From assembly GCA_900299045.1 (NCBI GenBank), contig OMIH01000071.1, forward strand, positions 1 to 39,354: a DNA stretch of 39,354 nt. Reading direction: 5' to 3'. The position numbers were made by a program, and so were the translations under genes. Shown in pieces: positions 31,916 through 39,354 of this stretch; position 1 is the first letter of the stretch; the number at the start of each line of letters is the position of its first letter. Under the pieces are notes generated by a model. That model did not search any database. It saw only the letters and a list, made by a program, of their open reading frames with translations, and was not told the DNA's origin. The DNA is from Methylococcaceae bacterium. Lineage in GTDB: Bacteria; Pseudomonadota; Gammaproteobacteria; Methylococcales; Methylomonadaceae.

Positions 31916-32815
31916 TTATTTATGTAATGTGTGTTGTATTTTTTTAATTAATTGAGCGGTTAATGCAATAATGGCATTATTGATTGTTTTCAGAAGGTCT
32001 ATCACATAAGCTAAAATCTCTGCCGCGCTCATCCCTTTGAATTTTTGCACTAAAAATGGGGCTAGCAATAAGCCTAGTGCGAGTCCTATAACCGTGACAC
32101 CTGAAAATGTGCTGTCTTCTGGCGTTGCGGGCGTGGACGATGTCGCTGCAACGGGTGCTGCCGTTTTTTCAGCTACGGTGGGTTCTGCATTGGCTTCTTC
32201 GTGTGCTTTTGCTAAAAGTTCGGGCAGTGTAATTTTATAATCGTCAGCAATGGTATTTGCCGTTACGTTGGGTATACTTGGCAAATCGCCATCGCCTTTA
32301 CCCACTTTTAATTGGGCTTTCATGCCCTTTTCCATGTGTTGAGCAATATCACAATGCACTAAATACGTTTTATCTCCCGGTGGCAAAATCAGTGTACCCG
32401 AAATTTTTGCAGGTCCTGAAACTTCTAAATGGAACATACCTTTAGGATACAAATATTTAGGCAGACCGTGCATCATCCACTGATGGCGAACGTTGTCATC
32501 GTTGATAAAATGAACGGTTAATTTTGTACAAGGCTTGAATTGAAATTCTTGTGTGTCGAAGGCAAACATTCTGCCTGGAAATTTTTCGGCGTATTTATGC
32601 CCTGCATGAACGGTAATTTCTTTGGTTTCTGAGATTTTTTCGCAACCACCAGGTAGGGTATCAGGATTGTTGCCCATGACCATGCCACCAGCCATATCCA
32701 TTAAATGCCCATCACCGTGGTTCATTAATATACCATCGTGATCTTGATAATCTTGAGCAAATGTCGGTAGCGCAAACAGCGCCGCCATGACGCTTACCGA
32801 TACTAATTTCATCAT
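31916..32815 (-). CDS. Periplasmic membrane-anchored cupredoxin-domain protein (type 1 copper motif, Met/His-rich N-terminus)
   Basis: Signal peptide; HDGILMNHGDGHLMDMAGGMVMGNNP; HCDIAQHMEKGM (C-X4-H-X4-M) and an upstream His in NVRHQWMMHG; low-complexity linker then C-terminal TM helix. Confidence 0.87.
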   Translation of the reverse strand: MMKLVSVSVMAALFALPTFAQDYQDHDGILMNHGDGHLMDMAGGMVMGNNPDTLPGGCEKISETKEITVHAGHKYAEKFPGRMFAFDTQEFQFKPCTKLTVHFINDDNVRHQWMMHGLPKYLYPKGMFHLEVSGPAKISGTLILPPGDKTYLVHCDIAQHMEKGMKAQLKVGKGDGDLPSIPNVTANTIADDYKITLPELLAKAHEEANAEPTVAEKTAAPVAATSSTPATPEDSTFSGVTVIGLALGLLLAPFLVQKFKGMSAAEILAYVIDLLKTINNAIIALTAQLIKKIQHTLHK

Positions 32816-32869
32816 TCTTTTTGCCTCTTGAATAAGTAAAACGACGTCCTTGTCTGAATTTGTCGCGGT

Positions 32870-33484
32870 TTATTCTTTGATTTTGCCAACTAAACCATCG
32901 ATAGCGCGTTTGAAACCCGCGTTTGATAAATAAACGACATACAAGCCAGCAAAGGCAAAGAACGCATACAAAAAGAGTTCATTTTTAGATGCTTGTTGAC
33001 CTTTACCTGCTTGGAAACTCATGTGTGCATCAAGACGCTCGCTTCCCGCTTCACCATCTTCTGGTAATAAGGTAATGTGGATGAGATATTTACCCACCTC
33101 AGGCACCCCTTCTGGCAATGAAAGCATTACCGTGCCGGATTTGTGTTTTGCCGCTTCTTGGAAGAAAACACGTGTCCCTTCGGGTTCTTTGGTGACTTCA
33201 AATTCGACGGCTCTATTACGGTATTTCATGTCTTGGTAATCAAATACCAATTGAATTAATGAGTCGGTGCTTGGAATATTGCCGCAAAAATCTTCAGCTG
33301 GGAAGGCTTTAGGTTGATAAGCTGTGTAGTGAATCCAGTGATCTTTTTCTAATTCAAATTTACATTGATCCGTATCGGTACCAGCAGCGCCGCCATGCGC
33401 CCATAATGCCGACGAAAAAAGTAACGCTGTTAAACCGAGTGAACTTTTTTTAATCATTTGCGCTATGTTCATAAGTCTTCTCAC
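32870..33484 (-). CDS. Secreted, C-terminally anchored 'AHGG' protein of unknown function, putatively copper-associated
   Basis: Signal peptide ending ALWA|HGGAAGTD (N-terminal His after predicted cleavage); CKFELEKDHWIHYTAYQPKAFPAEDFCGNIPSTD; C-terminal TM segment LFLYAFFAFAGLYVVYL. Confidence 0.82.
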   Translation of the reverse strand: MRRLMNIAQMIKKSSLGLTALLFSSALWAHGGAAGTDTDQCKFELEKDHWIHYTAYQPKAFPAEDFCGNIPSTDSLIQLVFDYQDMKYRNRAVEFEVTKEPEGTRVFFQEAAKHKSGTVMLSLPEGVPEVGKYLIHITLLPEDGEAGSERLDAHMSFQAGKGQQASKNELFLYAFFAFAGLYVVYLSNAGFKRAIDGLVGKIKE

Positions 33485-33666
33485 TTGAAATAGTTATTAT
33501 TGTAAATGCTATTGCTTTATATCGCTATCGCACGAGGCTAACTTTAACACGTCATTTGATGCAAATAAAGTAGTTAGACTCGCGCATAAATAATGCCAGA
33601 GTGAACAAATAATTGATATGCACAGAAATAATCGCAAAAATAAGCAATTGCGCATAAATATAAAGC

Positions 33667-33709
33667 GTTTCAGTGAAACAGATATGAAACAAACGTGTTT
33701 CAATGAAAC
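33667..33709. promoter_or_regulatory. Pair of dyad operator-like sites GTTTCA-N-TGAAAC with a half-site between them
   Basis: GTTTCAGTGAAAC at 33667-33679 and GTTTCAATGAAAC at 33697-33709; centres exactly 30 bp apart; TGAAAC half-site at 33685-33690. Confidence 0.5.
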
Positions 33710-33909
33710 AAAAAACAAAGCGCAACTTAACGCGAGGAAATGGAAATGCGAGAAGGTAATGAAGGGTTGGGTAGTGGGATTCTTGCAGCAAATGTTAAAT
33801 TCATTTTGGTGTGCCAGGAAAAAAAAGCGCAGTGATGCGGTGGATTATTGCTATCTGTCCTTAATTTTCGTAGACTTGGAGTAATTTTCTCAATTTGGAG
33901 TTCTGTAGT

Positions 33910-35547
33910 ATGGCATCGTTGACCGCTAAGCCCGCTTGGGCGGCATTACAAAATCATTATGACCACATTCATAATCAACGTTTAGTCGATAGTTTTAAAA
34001 ACGATTTGAATCGACACGAAAAATTTTCGATTACGTTTAATGATATTTTGTTCGATTATTCAAAAAATCGCATCAACGATGACACTTTGCCGTTATTGAT
34101 TGAACTTGCTAAACAATCGGGGCTATCAGAAAAAATTCATGCCATGTTTTCGGGTGAAAAAATCAATGTTACGGAAGGTCGCGCTGTACTTCATACTGCA
34201 TTGCGTAATCGTAGCAACACGCCTATTTACGTTGACGGTGTGGATGTTATGCCACAAATTAACGCGTCACTTAAAAAAATGCGTGCTTTCTCCGAGCGTG
34301 TGCGTTCGGGCGAATGGAAAGGTTACAGCGGTAAAGCCATCACTGATATTGTCAATATCGGTATTGGGGGATCAGATTTAGGACCTAAAATGGTCACAGC
34401 CGCGCTACATCCTTACGCTACCCCCGCACTACGTGTTCATTTTGTGTCTAATGTGGATCAAACGGATTTAATTGAAACGATTGAAAATCTGTCACCTGAA
34501 ACCACGCTGTTTTTAGTTGGCTCAAAAACCTTTACGACACATGAAACCATTACCAATGCAAATTCAGCTCGTGCTTGGCTACTGAAAAGTGCGCCAGACA
34601 GTTCTGCGGTAGCTAAACATTTTGTTGCGCTATCAACTAACGCAAAAGAGGTGGCTGCATTTGGTATTGATACCGATAATATGTTTGAATTTTGGAATTG
34701 GGTAGGCGGGCGCTATTCACTTTGGTCAGCAATTGGCTTATCAATTGCGCTGTATGTTGGTATGAACAATTTCGAAGAATTGCTCGAAGGGGCGTACGCG
34801 ACCGATCAACATTTTAAGCAAACGCCTTTTGAAAAAAATATCCCTGTCATTATGGGCTTGCTAGGCATCTGGTATAACAACTTCTTCAAAGCTGAAACGC
34901 ACGCCATGCTCGCTTATGATCAATCAATGCGCTATTTTGCAGATTATTTTCAGCAAGGTGACATGGAGAGTAACGGTAAAAGCATTTCCATTACGGGTAA
35001 AAAAGTCGATTACAGCACGGGACCCATTATTTGGGGACACCCAGGGACAAATGGACAACATGCGTTTTATCAACTCATTCATCAAGGTACAAAATTAATT
35101 CCTTGTGATTTTCTCGCACCAGCAATTAGCCATTATCATTTACCCGAACATCACAAAATTTTAATTTCAAACTTCCTTGCACAGCCTGAAGCATTAATGC
35201 ACGGTAAATCAGCACAAGAAGTCAAGCGAGATTTAACCGAGGAAGAATGCAAAGATGACGTGTTGGTTGCATCTAAAGTGTTTGATGGCAATAAACCCTC
35301 TAATGCGTTTTTGTTTAAAAAATTAACGCCAAAAACGTTAGGTTCACTCATTGCGCTTTATGAGCACAAAATTTTTGTGCAAGGCGTGATTTGGAATATT
35401 AATTCTTATGACCAAATGGGCGTACAACTTGGGAAAGTGCTTGCAAAAGTGATTTTGCCTGAACTCAACAATGATGACGTGATTACTAGCCATGATTGCT
35501 CAACTAATGCGCTAATCAATGCCTATAAAAAATTAGCTAAAGAGTAA
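33910..35547 (+). CDS. pgi: Glucose-6-phosphate isomerase
   Basis: [68 protein letters not shown]; start set to [10 protein letters not shown]. Confidence 0.96.
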   Translation: MASLTAKPAWAALQNHYDHIHNQRLVDSFKNDLNRHEKFSITFNDILFDYSKNRINDDTLPLLIELAKQSGLSEKIHAMFSGEKINVTEGRAVLHTALRNRSNTPIYVDGVDVMPQINASLKKMRAFSERVRSGEWKGYSGKAITDIVNIGIGGSDLGPKMVTAALHPYATPALRVHFVSNVDQTDLIETIENLSPETTLFLVGSKTFTTHETITNANSARAWLLKSAPDSSAVAKHFVALSTNAKEVAAFGIDTDNMFEFWNWVGGRYSLWSAIGLSIALYVGMNNFEELLEGAYATDQHFKQTPFEKNIPVIMGLLGIWYNNFFKAETHAMLAYDQSMRYFADYFQQGDMESNGKSISITGKKVDYSTGPIIWGHPGTNGQHAFYQLIHQGTKLIPCDFLAPAISHYHLPEHHKILISNFLAQPEALMHGKSAQEVKRDLTEEECKDDVLVASKVFDGNKPSNAFLFKKLTPKTLGSLIALYEHKIFVQGVIWNINSYDQMGVQLGKVLAKVILPELNNDDVITSHDCSTNALINAYKKLAKE

Positions 35548-35565
35548 TGTGTTTCTTGCATTCCT

Positions 35566-35603
35566 AATTGATGGCACATTAAAAAATTGATAGCACATTA
35601 AAA
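35566..35603. repeat. Two-copy 19-bp tandem repeat (AATTGATrGCACATTAAAA)
   Basis: 35566-35584 AATTGATGGCACATTAAAA and 35585-35603 AATTGATAGCACATTAAAA, one mismatch. Confidence 0.85.
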
Positions 35604-35634
35604 AAGCCTTGTGATCTTCATCACAAGGCTTTTT
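35601..35634. terminator. Bidirectional terminator between convergent pgi and the 35655-36050 gene
   Basis: AAAAAGCCTTGTGA-tcttca-TCACAAGGCTTTTT. Confidence 0.88.
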
Positions 35635-35654
35635 AGTTTTAGGCTCTAAAAAAA

Positions 35655-36050
35655 TTAGATAAGGCTTTTGGCATCAAGCACTTGTTTGTGCGCTTCACGC
35701 AACTTAGCTTCTGCTTGTGGTGCATTGCCGTCTTGAACGTCTTTACGTGCTGCTTTAACGTTATTGGTGGCTTTTGATACGGCACGCGCAACACGATCGT
35801 TCGCGTTCACTTCTTTTGAGAAATCAGACGCATCTTTAATCAATTTCGCCGCAATTTCAACATCACTGCCTGATGCAATAGCGTCAACAGCTGTTTGAAT
35901 TTTACCTGCCAGTATATCAATAGCTTGTGCTGCTGGGTAGGTAATGCGACCTGGATCTGATTCAGCAAAAGCGGTAGAAGAAACCGTGCCTAAAGAAACG
36001 GCAACCATTACAGCTAATGCAATTTTTTTTAATACTTTCATCAACGTCAA
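35655..36050 (-). CDS. Secreted small alpha-helical protein of unknown function
   Basis: Signal peptide (LKKIALAVMVAVSLGTVSSTAFAES); helical, Ala/Lys/Asp-rich remainder. Confidence 0.75.
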   Translation of the reverse strand: MTLMKVLKKIALAVMVAVSLGTVSSTAFAESDPGRITYPAAQAIDILAGKIQTAVDAIASGSDVEIAAKLIKDASDFSKEVNANDRVARAVSKATNNVKAARKDVQDGNAPQAEAKLREAHKQVLDAKSLI

Positions 36051-36175
36051 TCCTCAATTGTTATTATTTTTGAGTGGTAAAAAATAGCCATCGTTAAACG
36101 ATGTGCTGGCGTCAATTCTAAACACATTTTCGAATTTTTCAACCAATCACTCAATTAAGCCTGCTTTTTTTGCGA

Positions 36176-37006
36176 TTAATCAATAGTCCATTTAACCATA
36201 CCACTGTAGGCGGTAATCAAAACGACTGCACCAAAAAATAGACGATACCATGCAAAAATAACAAAATCATGCTCACTGATGTAACGTAAAAGGGCTTTGA
36301 TAGCGAGTAATGCACTACCGAAAGCCGCTACCATGCCTAAAAGAAAATGAGGGGCGTCAGCGGCTAAATCGAGCAATTCACGATGTTTATACAAATCATA
36401 TAAACTCGCTGCGGTCAACGTTGGAATGGCTAAGAAAAAAGAAAATTCCGTGGCGGCTTGTCGCGACAGTCCAAAGAGCAGACCGCCAATAATTGTTGCG
36501 CCAGAGCGTGATGTACCTGGAATGAGTGCTACTGATTGCGCTAATCCTAATTTAATCGCATCCCATTTCGAGAGTTCATCAACTGTGTGAATACGCACCG
36601 TATGCGCTCGTTTTTCAGCCCAAAAAATAATCAATGCACCGATGATAAACGCTAACGCCACCGGAATAGGTTTGAATAAGAGCGCTTTAATGTACTTGCT
36701 AAACAGGAATCCTAATAGTGCCGCAGGAAAAAATGCAATCACCAAATTGAGTGTAAACTGCTGCGCTATTTTTTTACGTTGGTGGAGACCGCTAAATGTA
36801 GCGTAAATGCGTTTGCGATACTCCCAACATACCGCAAAAATAGCGCCCATTTGAATGACTAATTCAAATAATTTACCTTTTTCGTCATTAAAATTGAGCA
36901 AGTCACCTACTAAAATAAGATGTCCTGTACTCGAAATAGGCAAAAATTCAGTGAGTCCTTCAACAATGCCTAAAATCAATGTATGAATAGCGAGTAATAA
37001 ATCCAT
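36176..37006 (-). CDS. uppP: Undecaprenyl-diphosphatase (BacA/UppP)
   Basis: [63 protein letters not shown]. Confidence 0.96.
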   Translation of the reverse strand: MDLLLAIHTLILGIVEGLTEFLPISSTGHLILVGDLLNFNDEKGKLFELVIQMGAIFAVCWEYRKRIYATFSGLHQRKKIAQQFTLNLVIAFFPAALLGFLFSKYIKALLFKPIPVALAFIIGALIIFWAEKRAHTVRIHTVDELSKWDAIKLGLAQSVALIPGTSRSGATIIGGLLFGLSRQAATEFSFFLAIPTLTAASLYDLYKHRELLDLAADAPHFLLGMVAAFGSALLAIKALLRYISEHDFVIFAWYRLFFGAVVLITAYSGMVKWTID

Positions 37007-37035
37007 AAAGCTCTAACGTAAAATAGGATAGGAGA

Positions 37036-37371
37036 TTAACGTTTTAAATTAATCGTAATACTTGCACCGTCAACGGATTTGATTTTATCTGCCTCAGGTT
37101 CAATTGACATAATCGTTTGTGTATCAAGCTCTAATTCCCGTTGAATTTTTTTGGGTTTCTCAATCACAAATTCGGGTTTAATTTGAGCGGTTGTTTTTGA
37201 TTCAATGGTGTTTTCAATTTGCGCAGGCAGGGATAAATCAAGTACTTTGTGAACAGGCGTTGTGTCGATTGGTTTGACTGCTTTTTGTTTTTTTGCGCTA
37301 TCGCTAAACCCCGTTAATCCGATGAATGTTACCGTTAAAAAACTGAGTAGAAAAAAACGATGTGTTTTCAT
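37036..37371 (-). CDS. Hypothetical secreted protein
   Basis: N-terminal hydrophobic signal (FFLLSFLTVTFIGLTGFS); no recognised domain; follows fumA by 6 bp. Confidence 0.6.
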   Translation of the reverse strand: MKTHRFFLLSFLTVTFIGLTGFSDSAKKQKAVKPIDTTPVHKVLDLSLPAQIENTIESKTTAQIKPEFVIEKPKKIQRELELDTQTIMSIEPEADKIKSVDGASITINLKR

Positions 37372-37377
37372 AAATAA

Positions 37378-38898
37378 TCACTTCTTCATTACTTGAATAG
37401 AAATATCACGCATTTTCGCTTGCCACTGTGTTGGCGCGAGATGGTGAATTGAGGTGCCTTGCGTATCAACAGCGACCGTGACGGGCATATCTTCAACCAC
37501 AAATTTATGAATGGCTTCCATGCCTAAATCGGCAAAGGCAAGAATTTTTGCATTTTTTATTGCTTTTGAAACCAAATACGCTGCCCCACCCACCGCAATT
37601 AAGTAGATAGACTGATATTTTTTAATGGCATCAATGGCATCACTGCCACGCTCTGATTTGCCAATCATGCCAAGTAACCCTGTTTTTTCTAATAAGGGGG
37701 CGGTAAATTTATCCATACGCGTTGCGGTAGTGGGACCGGCAGGACCAACCACTTCATCGCGTACAGCGTCGACGGGTCCAACGTAGTAGATAAATTTATT
37801 TTTAAAATCAACAGGAAGTGCTTCACCGCGCTCGAGTATATCACAAAGACGTTTGTGCGCTGCATCGCGTCCAGTTAACAATGTGCCACTCAGTAGCAGC
37901 GTTTCCCCTACCTTCCATGATTGAATATCGTCATGCGTTAATGTATCTAAATTGACTTTTCGGGCAGTTGTTGTGTCACGCGCAATATGTGGGTAATCTT
38001 CTAAGCTAGGGGGTGTGAATTGTGCAACACCGCTACCGTCCAATACAAAATGCACATGACGCGTCGCCGCACAATTTGGAATGATTGCGATGGGAAGATT
38101 GGCGGCATGCGTGGGATAATCAAGAATCTTGACATCTAAAACCGTTGTTAATCCCCCTAAACCTTGTGCACCAATGCCTAGCGCGTTGATTTTTTCAACC
38201 AGCTCTAAACGCAATTCATCAAGACGATTTGTGGCACCTTTGGCTTTGAGTTCGTGAATATCAATCGATCCCATGCACGCTTGTTTTGCAAGTAACATCG
38301 CCTTTTCTGCTGTCCCGCCAATGCCAATACCTAAAATACCTGGCGGACACCACCCCGCTCCCATACTAGGAACCGTTTTTAATACCCAGTCCACAATATT
38401 GTCTGAGGGATTGAGCATCGCAAATTTTGCTTTTGCTTCTGAGCCACCGCCTTTTGCGGCAATTTCAATATCGACTTTATCACCCAGTACAAATTCGGTA
38501 TGTATCACAGCGGGCGTATTATCTCGCGTATTAGTACGCATACCCACAGGATCACGCAAGATCGAAGCGCGTAGTGGATTATCGCTATTCTGATAAGCAC
38601 AGCGGACACCTTCGTTAACCATGTCACTGAGGCTAAGTGTGGTTTCCCACTGCACGGACATACCAATTTTAATGAAGACGGTCACAATTCCCGTATCTTG
38701 GCAAATAGGGCGCTTGCCTTGAGCGCACATACGCGAATTGATTAAAATTTGCGCCATTGCCTCTTTTGCTGCGGGACTTTCTTCACGCAAATAAGCCTCA
38801 TGCAATGCGGTAATAAAATCTTTTGGGTGGTAGTATGAAATAAATTGCAGGGCTTGCGCGATGCTTTCAATAAAATCATCTTGACGAATAAGGCTCAT
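37378..38898 (-). CDS. fumA: Class I (4Fe-4S) fumarate hydratase
   Basis: ICQDTGIVTVFIKIG; GGGSEAKAKFAMLNPS; GIGGTAEKAMLLAK; GPAGPTTATRMDKF; DLGMEAIHKFVVEDMPVTVAVD. Confidence 0.94.
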   Translation of the reverse strand: MSLIRQDDFIESIAQALQFISYYHPKDFITALHEAYLREESPAAKEAMAQILINSRMCAQGKRPICQDTGIVTVFIKIGMSVQWETTLSLSDMVNEGVRCAYQNSDNPLRASILRDPVGMRTNTRDNTPAVIHTEFVLGDKVDIEIAAKGGGSEAKAKFAMLNPSDNIVDWVLKTVPSMGAGWCPPGILGIGIGGTAEKAMLLAKQACMGSIDIHELKAKGATNRLDELRLELVEKINALGIGAQGLGGLTTVLDVKILDYPTHAANLPIAIIPNCAATRHVHFVLDGSGVAQFTPPSLEDYPHIARDTTTARKVNLDTLTHDDIQSWKVGETLLLSGTLLTGRDAAHKRLCDILERGEALPVDFKNKFIYYVGPVDAVRDEVVGPAGPTTATRMDKFTAPLLEKTGLLGMIGKSERGSDAIDAIKKYQSIYLIAVGGAAYLVSKAIKNAKILAFADLGMEAIHKFVVEDMPVTVAVDTQGTSIHHLAPTQWQAKMRDISIQVMKK

Positions 38899-39293
38899 AA
38901 CGTTTCATTGGTCTTAGTAGAAAAAAAATAGCGCATGACATCAATCATCGCTTTGTGATCCAAAACACCAGCACTTTCACGGCAACTGTGCATCGCCCAC
39001 ATGGGATTGCCAACATCAACCGTGCGCAGTCCAAGTTGCGATACAATAGACCCAATCGTACTACCACAAGGCAAATCATTGCGATGCGAATACAATTGAT
39101 AAGGCACATTGGCTTTCTTGCACCAGTCGATAAACATGGCTTGCGACACACTATCGGTAGCATAACGTTGATTGACATTTACTTTGACCACAACACCTTG
39201 ATTGATATGCACGGCGTGCTGCGTATCGTAGACGTTTGGAAAATTGGGGTGATAAGTATGCGCCATGTCTGCGCTAATCATAAAGCTCTGCGC
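38895..39293 (-). CDS. apeB: M18 family aminopeptidase, C-terminal fragment truncated at the contig end
   Basis: SADMAHTYHPNFPNVYDTQHAVHINQGVVVKVN...QLYSHRNDLPCGSTIGSIVSQLGLRTVDVGNPMWAMHSCRESAGVLDH; upstream bases are adapter. Confidence 0.92.
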   Translation of the reverse strand, partial: AQSFMISADMAHTYHPNFPNVYDTQHAVHINQGVVVKVNVNQRYATDSVSQAMFIDWCKKANVPYQLYSHRNDLPCGSTIGSIVSQLGLRTVDVGNPMWAMHSCRESAGVLDHKAMIDVMRYFFSTKTNETL

Positions 39294-39354
39294 CTGTCTC
39301 TTATACACATCTGACGCTGCCGACGATACTCCTTGTGTAGATCTCGGTGGTCGC
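39294..39354. other. Illumina Nextera adapter / i5 index / P5 contamination
   Basis: CTGTCTCTTATACACATCTGACGCTGCCGACGA (39294-39326, reverse complement of the Nextera read-1 transposon adapter), then TACTCCTT (39327-39334, an 8-nt index), then GTGTAGATCTCGGTGGTCGC (39335-39354, P5 reverse complement). Confidence 0.98.

Noticed and set aside
33509-33884. Overlapping short ORFs (33509-33718 -, 33552-33791 -, 33618-33884 +) in the pgi upstream intergenic region
   Set aside because: Mutually overlapping, no recognisable domains, and they coincide with the dyad repeats; more likely non-coding regulatory DNA.
38895-39308. Full ORF 38895-39308 as a complete protein with N-terminus MYKRQAQ
   Set aside because: The first codons are translated from Nextera adapter sequence; only the part up to 39293 is genomic, and it is an internal M18 aminopeptidase fragment.

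Overview
The window is about 39 kb of AT-rich chromosomal sequence from what looks like a gammaproteobacterial methylotroph or methanotroph. Housekeeping genes include rpoH, rng, maf, lpxD, moaC, yciB, yciI, bolA, coaD, proS, smpB, waaC/waaF, mobA, pgi, uppP and fumA. They are interspersed with tetrahydromethanopterin (H4MPT) C1-oxidation genes: fhcD-fhcC, and an mch that is fused in frame to an ATP-grasp domain. The most notable accessory content is: (i) an in-frame ATP-grasp::Mch fusion, translationally coupled to a hybrid MgtE_N/CorA-like transporter with an altered GMN motif; (ii) a periplasmic copper-protein pair, made of an 'AHGG' protein with a predicted N-terminal His and a membrane-anchored cupredoxin, with a pair of GTTTCANTGAAAC dyads in the adjacent intergenic region; (iii) two tandem MNT-HEPN modules with reciprocal lesions; (iv) a tightly coupled nirF-like / two siroheme-decarboxylase-like (Lrp-fold) / DegT aminotransferase operon. 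The last 61 bases (39294-39354) are Nextera/P5 sequencing adapter, not biology, and they create the false 'MYKRQ' N-terminus of the final ORF. All family calls come from reading motifs and from memory; no searches were run.
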